Of a stretch of 12,727 bases of DNA, positions 1 through 7,418 are shown in pieces; positions within the stretch are counted from its first letter, which is position 1; each line of letters begins with the position of its first letter. Made by a program: the position numbers and the translations under genes. The stretch comes from Candidatus Latescibacterota bacterium (GTDB lineage Bacteria > Latescibacterota > MVCY01), in contig JAUWEO010000023.1 in assembly GCA_030608245.1 (NCBI GenBank), forward strand, positions 1 through 12,727. Direction: 5' to 3'. The notes under the pieces were generated by a model. That model saw nothing but the letters and a program-made list of their open reading frames with translations. It did no database searches and was not told where the DNA came from.

Positions 1-56
1 ACTTTGAAGCGAAATCAAAATCAGCTTGGAAAAACATACAAATCTCAAAATAGATA

Positions 57-60
57 GGAG
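57..60 (+). promoter_or_regulatory. Ribosome binding site of rpsU
   Basis: GGAG lies directly against an in-frame ATG at 61, which leaves no spacer for that codon. It is 9 nt before the in-frame GTG at 70. This spacing makes GTG 70 the likely start of rpsU. Confidence 0.6.
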
Positions 61-69
61 ATGATAAAT

Positions 70-240
70 GTGGTCTCTATTAAAGTCCATGCGGGCGAGC
101 CTTTTGAGAAAGCGCTCAGAAGGTTCAAACGACAGTGCAAACAAGAAGGAATAATTGTTGATCTCAAGAAAAAAGAGTATCATCTTAAGCCCAGTGAACT
201 TCGTCGTCGGAAAATTGTAAAGGCGAAAAGAAGAGGTTAA
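70..240 (+). CDS. rpsU: 30S ribosomal protein S21
   Basis: This encodes 56 residues and is too short for many gene callers. S21 is a small basic protein of the 30S subunit, near the anti-Shine-Dalgarno end of 16S rRNA, and helps initiation. The sequence shows the family hallmark FEKALRRFKRQC near residues 12-23, followed by a Lys/Arg-rich C-terminus ending in KAKRRG. The GTG at 70 is preferred because GGAG sits 9 nt upstream; the ATG at 61 would add MIN but abuts the SD. A strong terminator follows 24 nt after the stop, so rpsU ends its transcription unit. Its promoter lies before the window or in the first 55 bp, where I see no clear consensus. Confidence 0.95.
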   Translation: MVSIKVHAGEPFEKALRRFKRQCKQEGIIVDLKKKEYHLKPSELRRRKIVKAKRRG

Positions 241-264
241 TCAAAAATGGTGAGGAATAATTAG

Positions 265-302
265 AAAAAATCACCGAAAGAGTTGTTTTTCGGTGATTTT
301 TT
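265..302 (+). terminator. Rho-independent terminator after rpsU
   Basis: A perfect 15-bp stem runs from 265-279 (AAAAAATCACCGAAA) to 288-302 (TTTCGGTGATTTTTT) with an 8-nt loop. The core ATCACCGAAA/TTTCGGTGAT is flanked by an A-tract on the left and a T-tract on the right. It could therefore stop transcription from either direction. It ends 26 nt before the next gene. Confidence 0.9.
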
Positions 303-328
303 CTTGTATTCGGGTAAAAGGAAACACA

Positions 329-826
329 GTGAAGAAAAAGATGCTTATAGGCGTGATCTCTGACACTCATGACAATCGGGATAAGTCAAAAATAGCCATC
401 GAGATCTTTAATCAGAAAGGGGTTGCCTTGGTGCTACATGCTGGTGATTTCATTTCCCCTTTCAACTGCAAGGACTTCTCCGTTCTGAAGGCAAAATTTA
501 TCGGAGTCTTCGGGAACAACGACGGCGACCGAATCGCCCTCAAGGAAAAATTCGCCCCCATAGGGAATATCCTCTCCGGAGTCCACAAGTTTGAATACCT
601 GGACAAGCGATTCCTCCTTATGCACGAACCCATATTGATCGAGCCCTTGGCCGAAAGCGGGAAATTTGATACGATTGTCTATGGACACACCCATCTGGTT
701 GATCTGAGGCAAATAAGAGATACCTTGGTGCTCAATCCGGGAGAATGCGGAGGATGGCTCTATGGCCGCTCAACCGTAGCCATTCTAAATTTAGAGACAA
801 TGGAGGCGGAAATCTTAGATATATGA
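329..826 (+). CDS. YfcE/MJ0936-family metallophosphoesterase
   Basis: This is a 165-residue calcineurin-like phosphoesterase of the YfcE/MJ0936 family. These are cytosolic metal-dependent (typically Mn) enzymes that cleave phosphodiesters; the physiological substrate is usually unknown. The dinuclear-metal motifs are all visible in order: SDTHD (D12, H14), HAGD (D40), GNND (N63), MHE (H99) and GHTH (H120, H122). The length is typical. GTG 329 is chosen because AAAGGA lies 7 nt upstream; the reading frame is open further upstream, but that part would lie inside the rpsU terminator. The last codons overlap uvrC as ATGA, so the two are probably co-transcribed and translationally coupled. No promoter is obvious between the terminator and the start. 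Confidence 0.88.
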   Translation: MKKKMLIGVISDTHDNRDKSKIAIEIFNQKGVALVLHAGDFISPFNCKDFSVLKAKFIGVFGNNDGDRIALKEKFAPIGNILSGVHKFEYLDKRFLLMHEPILIEPLAESGKFDTIVYGHTHLVDLRQIRDTLVLNPGECGGWLYGRSTVAILNLETMEAEILDI

Positions 827-2664
827 TAGAGAGAGGGCAAACTATTCAGGAGAAACTCCAGTCGCTGCCGCAGAAACCTGGAGTTTATTTAATGAGAAGC
901 AAAAAAGAGGAGATCATTTACATCGGCAAGGCCTCCTCTCTTAGAAATCGAGTGCGCTCTTATTTCCAGTCCTCTGTTCCTTTTTCCGCGCGACTCAATA
1001 CCCTAAGGAGAAAGATCGCTGATTTCAACTACATTGTGACCGACAGCGAGGTAGAAGCCCTGATACTCGAGGCAAATCTGATCAAACAGCATAAACCCCG
1101 CTATAATGTGAACCTGAAGGACGACAAGAAATACCCGTATATCGCCATAAGCAAAGAACCTTATCCCCGCATTTATGTGACCAGAAAGCTGAAAGACGAC
1201 GGCACAGAATATTTTGGCCCCTACACAGATGTGAAGGCAATGCGCAGGACGTTAAAGACCTTACGTCGAATAATCCCGATGCGCAGTTGCCGCTGGGACC
1301 TTCCTGGTCACCATCCCCCCAGGGCCTGCCTCAATTTCCAGATTAGACACTGTACGGGACCCTGTCAGGGACTGATCTCCCTTCAGGATTACGCCAGACT
1401 GGTCGGAGAGGCCCGCCTGTTTCTGAAAGGTCGCTCAGACGAGCTGGTTAAGGCCCTGGAGGAGAAAATGGAGGAAGCCTCTCGAAAGCTGAAATTTGAG
1501 ATTGCTGCTCAATTTCGGGACCGATTAGCTGACCTTCAGAGTGTGCTGGTGCGACAGAAGGTGTTCACTCTAAAAAAAGAAGACAGGGATATTATATCCA
1601 TTGCCAGGGAGCATAACGATGCCATCGGCGTCGTTATGGAGGTCAGGGGTGGAAAACTCTTAGACCGCAAACATCACCACTTAGATGGTGTTGCCGGTTT
1701 CTCCAAAGAGGAGATGCTCTCTGCCTTCGTGCGCCAGTTCTATCTCGATGCAGTCACTGTGCCCCCTGAGATCCACCTCCCTCTCCAGATAGAGGATGAA
1801 TCGGCCACCACTGCCTGGCTTTCCCAGAAACGAGGGGGAAAGGTCAGACTCTGTGTTCCTCAACGGGGCAACAAGACAAAACTGGTCAATATGGTTACTA
1901 AGAATGCTGAGCTTTTGCTGACAGAGTGGCAGCTCAAACGGGAAAGAACCCTCCCTCACTCCGTGGCTGCCCTTCAGAAAGACCTGAGGCTTTCTGTACT
2001 CCCTCGCAGGATTGAGGCTGTCGACATCTCGAACATCGGAGGGACAGACGCAGTGGGCTCTCTCGTCTATTTTCAAGACGGCCGTCCTAAGAAAAGCGAA
2101 TATCGCCGGTTCAAGATCAAAACCGTGAACGAGCAGGATGATTTCGCTATGGTCAAAGAGGTAGTTCAGAGGAGATTCCGCGGTCTAAAGGAGCAGAGCC
2201 AACCTCTCCCCGATCTGCTGGTAGTAGACGGAGGCAAGGGGCAACTCTCCAGCGCCGTGGCTGCCTTAGGTGAACTGGAGATTTCTGACCAGCCTGTGAT
2301 TGGTCTGGCAAAAAAGCTGGAGGAGGTCTTTTTGCCTGGGCTGTCTGATCCTCAGAATATTTCCAAGACCTCTGCTTCATTGAAATTGCTCCAAGCGGTG
2401 AGAGATGAAGCCCATCGTTTTGCTGTTTCCTACCATCGGAAACTGAGAGGAAACAAAATCAGTCGATCGGTTTTAGACCAAATCCCTGGAGTTGGCCCAG
2501 CCCGTAAAGCTACTTTACTGAGGGATTTCGGCTCAGTGAAACAGATCGCCCAGATCTCGGTAGAGCAGATTGCCCAGGCGAAGGGAATAAGCCTGCAGTT
2601 GGCTCAAATCATAAAAGGGCGGCTCAACAATGCGCAGAGAGGCCCCTCCGCTGAAAAAACTTGA
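823..2664 (+). CDS. uvrC: Excinuclease ABC subunit C (UvrC)
   Basis: UvrC makes both incisions around a DNA lesion in nucleotide excision repair, together with UvrA and UvrB. At 613 residues it is of normal length. The GIY-YIG nuclease domain opens the protein (GVY at 20-22, YIG at 33-35). Cysteines C156, C169, C177 and C181 match the four cysteines known to bind an Fe-S cluster in UvrC. A UVR (UvrB-binding) motif lies near 205-240. The RNase H-like second nuclease is marked by DISN (D401), DGGKGQL (D469) and RDEAHRF (H531), and helix-hairpin-helix repeats occupy about 550-610 (IPGVGPARK). ATG 823 overlaps the upstream stop as ATGA. The nearest SD-like GGAGG (802-806) is too far away, so coupling is likely. 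The reading frame is open back to 745, but that part overlaps the upstream gene. Confidence 0.97.
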   Translation: MIERGQTIQEKLQSLPQKPGVYLMRSKKEEIIYIGKASSLRNRVRSYFQSSVPFSARLNTLRRKIADFNYIVTDSEVEALILEANLIKQHKPRYNVNLKDDKKYPYIAISKEPYPRIYVTRKLKDDGTEYFGPYTDVKAMRRTLKTLRRIIPMRSCRWDLPGHHPPRACLNFQIRHCTGPCQGLISLQDYARLVGEARLFLKGRSDELVKALEEKMEEASRKLKFEIAAQFRDRLADLQSVLVRQKVFTLKKEDRDIISIAREHNDAIGVVMEVRGGKLLDRKHHHLDGVAGFSKEEMLSAFVRQFYLDAVTVPPEIHLPLQIEDESATTAWLSQKRGGKVRLCVPQRGNKTKLVNMVTKNAELLLTEWQLKRERTLPHSVAALQKDLRLSVLPRRIEAVDISNIGGTDAVGSLVYFQDGRPKKSEYRRFKIKTVNEQDDFAMVKEVVQRRFRGLKEQSQPLPDLLVVDGGKGQLSSAVAALGELEISDQPVIGLAKKLEEVFLPGLSDPQNISKTSASLKLLQAVRDEAHRFAVSYHRKLRGNKISRSVLDQIPGVGPARKATLLRDFGSVKQIAQISVEQIAQAKGISLQLAQIIKGRLNNAQRGPSAEKT

Positions 2665-2690
2665 CAATCTGCCCCAGGTGATGGTATAAT
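2661..2690 (+). promoter_or_regulatory. Near-perfect sigma-70 promoter, extended -10
   Basis: TTGACA (2661-2666) and TATAAT (2685-2690) are separated by 18 bp. TGG precedes the -10, giving the extended -10 pattern TGnTATAAT. The -35 box overlaps the uvrC stop codon (2662-2664). Transcription should start near 2697 and read into the ABC ATPase gene and the genes behind it. This is the strongest promoter match in the window. Confidence 0.85.
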
Positions 2691-2696
2691 ATTGAT

Positions 2697-2840
2697 GGTG
2701 TCCTCTTGTAAGGGTGTGTCAACTGAATTGGAGAGTGTTCGTAATAGCCATTTCAGTAGCTCAGAGGGCGACTGAAAGTCTCCGCTGCCAAGTAATGCAA
2801 ATTTCAGACCCTACGTACCGCTTCTGTAAAGGGCCGGTCA
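2697..2840 (+). other. Long 5' leader of the ABC ATPase operon
   Basis: About 144 nt separate the predicted transcription start from the ATG at 2841, with no convincing gene. A stable hairpin lies at 2762-2787: CAG/CTG, a mismatch, GGG/TCC with one wobble, a bulged C, then GACT/AGTC around a GAA loop. ATTTCAG occurs on each side of it (2749-2755 and 2801-2807). I cannot match the leader to a riboswitch class I know. It could be regulatory or simply an untranslated leader. Confidence 0.45.
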
Positions 2841-3944
2841 ATGGCAACTGTAGAACTGAAAAATGTGAGAAAGACATTTGGGAGAAATGTCATCGCTGTG
2901 GACCGCCTTGACCTTGAAGTTAACAACAAGGAATTTATGGTCCTGGTTGGCCCTTCGGGCTGCGGAAAATCAACTATTTTAAGGATGATTGCTGGATTAG
3001 AAAGGATGGACGAAGGGGAAATATTCATTGACGGGAAAGTGGTCAATGATGTCCCTGCCAGGGACAGAGACATCGCAATGGTATTTCAGAACTATGCCTT
3101 ATATCCCCATATGACGGCCTACCAGAACATGGCCTTCGGATTGAAACTGAGGAAATATCCCCAAGCTGAGATCGGCAAGCGGGTGAGAGAGGCAGCAGAG
3201 ATACTAAGTATCTCAAGATTCTTGAACCGCAAGCCCAAGGCACTCTCCGGAGGCGAAAGCCAGCGAGTTGCAGTGGGAAGAGCTATCGTCAGAAAACCAA
3301 AGGTATTTCTCTTTGACGAACCCCTTTCCAACCTGGACGCTAAGCTCAGAGTCCAGATGAGGACCGAGCTCAGTAAACTTCACGCCCGATTGAAGGCCAC
3401 CATAATCTATGTCACTCACGACCAATTAGAGGCAATGACTATGGGAGAGAGAATTGCAGTTGTGCGCGATGGGCTGCTTCAACAAGTCGATCAACCTCTA
3501 CAGTTATATCGAAGACCTATCAATAAATTCGTCGCCGGATTCATCGGCAGTCCCACAATGAACTTCATAGAAGGAGCAATAGAGGGGAGTGAGGACAGCC
3601 TGGTTTTCGATGAAGGGCAGCTCAAAATAGAGATACCTCCTCGTTGCCATAAGTCGCTTAGCCGCTATATTGGAGACCCTCTGATATTTGGGCTTCGCCC
3701 GGAGGATATACACTATCTGGATCCCGCCAAATCTGGACAGGAAACGGCGGAAATCTCTGCCACAGTAGATGTGGTGGAACCGATGGGAAATGAAACATTT
3801 CTTCACCTGATCGCAGGCAAGTCCCACTTGGTGGCTTCCACCACAGCCTCAGTGCTCCCTCAACTGGGTGAAAAAATAGAATTAACCTTAGACCTCAGTC
3901 GGGCCCATTTCTTTGATAAAGAGACTGAGTTATCTTTGCTTTAG
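2841..3944 (+). CDS. Sugar-type ABC transporter ATP-binding protein (MalK/UgpC/MsmX family)
   Basis: This 367-residue ATPase energises a carbohydrate-type importer at the inner face of the membrane. The nucleotide-binding domain is complete: Walker A GPSGCGKST (37-45), Q-loop Q83, signature LSGGES (135-140), Walker B VFLFDEP (155-161), D-loop near S163-D166, and H-loop H193. The C-terminal third (about 235-367) has the regulatory TOBE/MalK-like region, with FIGSPTMNF and a GLRPEDI motif. The signature differs from the more usual LSGGQ at the fifth residue. AAAGGG 7 nt upstream supports the ATG. No permease or binding-protein gene is nearby, so it may serve several transporters, as MsmX-type ATPases do (inference). 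The MEMO-AMMECR1 gene starts 16 nt after its stop. Confidence 0.92.
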   Translation: MATVELKNVRKTFGRNVIAVDRLDLEVNNKEFMVLVGPSGCGKSTILRMIAGLERMDEGEIFIDGKVVNDVPARDRDIAMVFQNYALYPHMTAYQNMAFGLKLRKYPQAEIGKRVREAAEILSISRFLNRKPKALSGGESQRVAVGRAIVRKPKVFLFDEPLSNLDAKLRVQMRTELSKLHARLKATIIYVTHDQLEAMTMGERIAVVRDGLLQQVDQPLQLYRRPINKFVAGFIGSPTMNFIEGAIEGSEDSLVFDEGQLKIEIPPRCHKSLSRYIGDPLIFGLRPEDIHYLDPAKSGQETAEISATVDVVEPMGNETFLHLIAGKSHLVASTTASVLPQLGEKIELTLDLSRAHFFDKETELSLL

Positions 3945-3945
3945 C

Positions 3946-3951
3946 GAGGTG
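3946..3951 (+). promoter_or_regulatory. Ribosome binding site deciding the MEMO-AMMECR1 start
   Basis: GAGGTG lies 9 nt before ATG 3961 and directly against another in-frame ATG at 3952. The spacing favours 3961. The frame is open further upstream to 3913, but that stretch overlaps the ABC ATPase gene. Confidence 0.65.
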
Positions 3952-3960
3952 ATGGATAGA

Positions 3961-5388
3961 ATGGACGCGGAGACTCTTAGAATGGCGGCAAATGCAGGTA
4001 TGTTCTACCCGGCAGATCCAAAGGCGTTGAGTCAGATGATCGATACTTATCTGGAAAACGTAAGAGACGCTGGTGTCTCGGGTGAAGTCATCGGACTGAT
4101 CTGTCCTCACGCCGGATACGAATATTCAGGACAAATAGCCGCCAACGCTTACAAACAGGTCGCTGGCAAAGATTACCGAACCGTGGTGGTGATTGCCCCC
4201 AGCCACACAGAATATTTCCCAGAGATATCTATTTACGATGGGCACGCCTTCGAAACACCTTTGGGGCCGGTTTATGTGGACAAAGATCTGGCCCGTCAGC
4301 TTGTGGTCCAACACAAGGCGGTAGTTTTCTCGGCCCGCGGCCACTGGATAGCGGGATCGATGAGACAGGAACACTCGCTGGAGATTCAACTGCCTTTCCT
4401 TCAGAAAGTTCTGAAAAATTTCAAGATCGTCCCTATTGTTATGGGTGATCAGGAATATTCCTCCTCTCAAATACTGGGAGAGACATTAGCTGCGGTGCTA
4501 CCTGATAAAAAGGCTCTGATCGTGGCCAGCTCGGACCTCTCGCATTTTCACCCTTACGACCAGGCAGTCAAGTTGGACAAAACAGTCATAAGCCACATCG
4601 AGAGATTTGACTTGACGGGGCTATCAGAAGATATCGAACGAGGAACCTGTGAGGCCTGCGGCGGTGCTCCTATGGTGGCTGCTATGATTGCTGCTGAGAT
4701 GCTGGGAGCTGACCGGGCAAAGGTGCTTCTCTATGCCAATTCAGGAGATGTAACCGGTGACCGAAGCTCTGTGGTAGGTTATATGGCAGCTATGCTCTAT
4801 CAAGAAGCTGCAGAGAAAAGACAGGAACAGGCCGGGATCAGATTAGGGCTGAGCGAGGGCGACAAACAGCAACTGTTGACCCTTGCTCGCACAACTATCG
4901 AATGCGAATTACGGGGTGAAGAACCGCCTGAACTCACGTCAGAGTCACAGGTTCTGAATCAAGAAAGGGGAGCCTTTGTAACCCTCACCAAATGGGGAAC
5001 ACTGAGAGGATGTATTGGATATGTTGAAGCCCATAAGCCGTTATGTCAGACAATTGAAGAAGCGGCCATATCGGCAGCTCTGCACGATCCCAGATTCCCT
5101 CCCGTAAGCAGAGAAGAATTGAAGGAGATCAAGGTTGAGATCTCGGTGCTTACTCCCCCCAGGAAGGTCGAAGAGATAGAGGAGATCAAGCTCGGCCGAG
5201 ACGGGATTATCATCAAAAAGGGGTATAATCAGGGACTACTTCTGCCTCAGGTGGCTACAGAATGCGACTGGGACCTGTCCACTTTTTTGGAGCACACCTG
5301 CCATAAGGCCGGTTTGCCTGAAGATGCCTGGCAGGATAAAGAAACAGAAATCTGGATCTTCTCCGCAGAGATCTTCGGAGAAGAATAG
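3961..5388 (+). CDS. MEMO-AMMECR1 fusion protein (AmmeMemoRadiSam system B + A)
   Basis: This 475-residue protein joins two families usually found as separate genes. Residues about 8-285 are a MEMO-like domain (AmmeMemoRadiSam system protein B), related to dioxygenase folds. Its putative metal ligands align with human MEMO1: H50 in CPHAGY, H82 in APSH and C233 in EACGG, together with SSDLSHFHPY and HSLEIQLPFL. Residues about 305-475 are an AMMECR1 domain (system protein A) with the signature LRGCIG at 348-353 and DPRFPPV. The family is predicted cytosolic, and its biochemical role is unsettled. The third usual partner, a radical SAM protein, is not adjacent; the radical SAM protein at 10.8 kb is a SPASM type and probably unrelated. 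It sits between the ABC ATPase gene and holB in the same apparent operon. Confidence 0.9.
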   Translation: MDAETLRMAANAGMFYPADPKALSQMIDTYLENVRDAGVSGEVIGLICPHAGYEYSGQIAANAYKQVAGKDYRTVVVIAPSHTEYFPEISIYDGHAFETPLGPVYVDKDLARQLVVQHKAVVFSARGHWIAGSMRQEHSLEIQLPFLQKVLKNFKIVPIVMGDQEYSSSQILGETLAAVLPDKKALIVASSDLSHFHPYDQAVKLDKTVISHIERFDLTGLSEDIERGTCEACGGAPMVAAMIAAEMLGADRAKVLLYANSGDVTGDRSSVVGYMAAMLYQEAAEKRQEQAGIRLGLSEGDKQQLLTLARTTIECELRGEEPPELTSESQVLNQERGAFVTLTKWGTLRGCIGYVEAHKPLCQTIEEAAISAALHDPRFPPVSREELKEIKVEISVLTPPRKVEEIEEIKLGRDGIIIKKGYNQGLLLPQVATECDWDLSTFLEHTCHKAGLPEDAWQDKETEIWIFSAEIFGEE

Positions 5389-5413
5389 GAAATCACCTGT
5401 TCAAGGTTTAACC

Positions 5414-6499
5414 GTGATTCTTGGTGAGATGTCATTCAACAATGTAATCGGTCAAGAAAAGGCTAAACAGGCTCTGCGACAGGCTCTGGAAAACGACCGT
5501 CTGGCACATGCGATACTGCTCTATGGTCCTGAGGGAGTGGGCAAAAAGGTATTGGCAATTGAACTGGCCAAGGCGGTCAATTGCACCCAGGCAAAAAGCG
5601 ACGCCTGCGAGATGTGTAGTTCCTGCCACAAGACCTCTTCTCTTCAGCATCCGGACTTGAAGGTGATCTTCCCTGGACCGGCTCAACTTCAAGTTGAAGA
5701 GGAGATTTCAATCCTTCAAAAGATAGCCGAAGACAACTACCAAGCCGTTGGGTTTGCCAAAAGTGTAACCATCCCGATTGATAAGATACGGGAGCTTCGA
5801 AAACAGGCATCTTATCACCCCTACGAAGGCAAGAGGAAAGTGGCCATTCTGCTGGGAGCTGATCAGATGAGGCCGGAAGCGGCAAACGCCTTGCTGAAGA
5901 TCTTGGAAGAACCGCCTGGCACTCTGCTTTTGATCCTTACTGCCACAAATCTCAACTCTCTCTTGCCCACTATCCTGTCTCGTTGCCAAAGGCTGCAATT
6001 GGATCATCTTTCAAGACCAGAGATAGAGAAGGCACTCTTAAACCGCAAAGACATCTCTCCCGAGAAGGCAAAGATTGTGGCTGGGCTTACCAACGGCAAC
6101 TTAACCAGAGCCTTTCTATTGGCAGCGAGACAAGATCTGGATGAATATAGGAATGTCGCCCGGGCACTGCTGGAGGCGGCCCTCTGGGGCAGCAATACGG
6201 AAAAGCTTAATCTTATAGAAACTATCATCGCCGAAAAGGACAAGGCAAGGCTCGAATATCTGCTGGAATTAGTTCTCTTGTGGCTGAGAGACACCTTGCT
6301 CTGGGGTGAAGGACGCCAAGACAAAATAACTAACATAGACCAGAGCGATGAAACAAAAAAAATGGCCGAGTGGATTGATTCCAACGAGGTTGCGCGTTTA
6401 GCCCGAGAAGTGGAATCTTCACTGGAAATGATGTCCAGAAATGTAAATCCTGAGCTAATCTTGATCGGGCTGGTAGAACAGAAATCTACATCGGAGTAA
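5414..6499 (+). CDS. holB: DNA polymerase III subunit delta'
   Basis: Delta-prime is the stator subunit of the clamp loader that places the sliding clamp on DNA. The AAA+ core is clear, about 361 residues long. The P-loop GPEGVGKK (38-45) ends in KK rather than KT or KS, so ATP binding may be lost; this is usual for delta-prime, which often does not hydrolyse ATP. Four cysteines (C57, C65, C68, C71) form the zinc module. NALLKILEEPP and the SRC motif (189-191) are typical of the family. GTG 5414 is chosen because AAGG lies 7 nt upstream; ATG 5429 (356 residues, MSFNNVIGQ) is the alternative but has GGTGAG directly against it. The frame is open back to 5324, but that part overlaps the MEMO-AMMECR1 gene. 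RicT follows 3 nt after the stop. Confidence 0.93.
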   Translation: MILGEMSFNNVIGQEKAKQALRQALENDRLAHAILLYGPEGVGKKVLAIELAKAVNCTQAKSDACEMCSSCHKTSSLQHPDLKVIFPGPAQLQVEEEISILQKIAEDNYQAVGFAKSVTIPIDKIRELRKQASYHPYEGKRKVAILLGADQMRPEAANALLKILEEPPGTLLLILTATNLNSLLPTILSRCQRLQLDHLSRPEIEKALLNRKDISPEKAKIVAGLTNGNLTRAFLLAARQDLDEYRNVARALLEAALWGSNTEKLNLIETIIAEKDKARLEYLLELVLLWLRDTLLWGEGRQDKITNIDQSDETKKMAEWIDSNEVARLAREVESSLEMMSRNVNPELILIGLVEQKSTSE

Positions 6500-6502
6500 A
6501 AA

Positions 6503-7375
6503 ATGGCTGAAATATACGAAGTTGAATTTAAGGGGGGCAGAAAGGACTTTTATCTGAATTCTCAGGGTATCCCACTGCGAATTGGCGATCTTGCTGTAGT
6601 TCAAGCAGACAAAGGGGAGGATGTAGCAAGGGTGGCACAGATAGCGGAACCGTCGGTTTCCAGAGAGAGAGAAGCAAAAAGAGAAATACTGCGAAAGGTC
6701 ACACCGGAGGATATGGAGACGCTAAATGAGAATGCCAAGGAAGAAAGGGAGGCCCTCAGTTTGTGTAGGGCAAAGATCCTCGAACACAAACTAAAGATGA
6801 AACTGGTAGATGTGGAATATCAATTTGATGGGAGCAAAATCTGCTTTTTCTTCACCGCCGAAAAGAGGGTGGATTTTCGAGATCTGGTCAAGGATATGGC
6901 CGCCATTTATCGAACCAGGGTGGAGATGCGCCAGATTGGGGTCAGAGACGAGGCAAGAAGATTAAGCGGGTATGGCCCTTGTGGCAGAAAGCTTTGCTGT
7001 GACACCTTCTTGGTGGATTTCGAACCTATATCAGTCAAGATGGCCAAGGATCAAGGGTTATCACCCAGTTCTACTAAGATCTCCGGCGTATGCGGACGCC
7101 TGATGTGCTGTCTGCTTTATGAAAAGGATTTCTACCGAGAAGCCTCGAAGAATTTCCCTAAGATAGGCACGAGGATATCCATCGAAGGCAAGAATTGTGA
7201 AGTGACCGAAAATGCCCTTTTAAAAGATATGGTTTACCTCAAGAATGAAGAAGGAACGGAACTCAGCTTCCCTTTGGATAAGATAACTGAATTACAGAAA
7301 CTAAGCGAATCAAAAAAGCCTTTCAAGAGGTTGTTCGGGACCCGTAAGGCGGAAACAAAGGGAAGAAAGAAGTGA
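6503..7375 (+). CDS. ricT: PSP1-domain regulator RicT (YaaT)
   Basis: This 290-residue protein belongs to the PSP1/YaaT family. In Bacillus, RicT works with RicA and RicF in a cytosolic Fe-S-containing complex that affects RNase Y-dependent mRNA processing, sporulation and biofilm formation. Here the PSP1 core contains two CGRxxCC motifs: C160/C165/C166 and C197/C202/C203. These would suit Fe-S binding (inference). The N-terminus MAEIYEVEFKGGRKDFY is typical, and the C-terminus is basic (ending TKGRKK). The SD GGAG (6493-6496) overlaps the end of holB and is 6 nt from the ATG, so expression is tied to holB. The holB-ricT order is also found in Bacillus. RicA and RicF homologues are not seen here. 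Confidence 0.92.
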   Translation: MAEIYEVEFKGGRKDFYLNSQGIPLRIGDLAVVQADKGEDVARVAQIAEPSVSREREAKREILRKVTPEDMETLNENAKEEREALSLCRAKILEHKLKMKLVDVEYQFDGSKICFFFTAEKRVDFRDLVKDMAAIYRTRVEMRQIGVRDEARRLSGYGPCGRKLCCDTFLVDFEPISVKMAKDQGLSPSSTKISGVCGRLMCCLLYEKDFYREASKNFPKIGTRISIEGKNCEVTENALLKDMVYLKNEEGTELSFPLDKITELQKLSESKKPFKRLFGTRKAETKGRKK

Positions 7376-7418
7376 GGGGATACTCGACTTTTTGCGAGCA
7401 AGCCGATTTGGGATAATC

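Noticed and set aside
745..822. Upstream extension of uvrC
   Set aside because: It lies inside the phosphoesterase gene. ATG 823 gives the normal UvrC N-terminus and an ATGA overlap.
1681..2076. Minus-strand open frame of 131 codons inside uvrC
   Set aside because: It is a shadow of uvrC with no motifs or SD; the plus strand carries the conserved UvrC residues.
2756..2787. tRNA-like GTAGCTCAG followed by an anticodon-like hairpin
   Set aside because: There is no acceptor stem and no T-loop (no GGTTCGAATCC-like sequence), so it is not a tRNA.
2714..2911. Small open frame of 65 codons over the ABC ATPase leader
   Set aside because: It runs into the ABC ATPase gene in another frame, has no SD and resembles nothing I know.
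5324..5413. Upstream extension of holB
   Set aside because: It overlaps the end of the MEMO-AMMECR1 gene and is unlike the family N-terminus.
7383..7397. CTCG/CGAG hairpin between the convergent ricT and HAD genes
   Set aside because: The stem is only 4 bp and there is no T-run on either side, so I cannot support a terminator.
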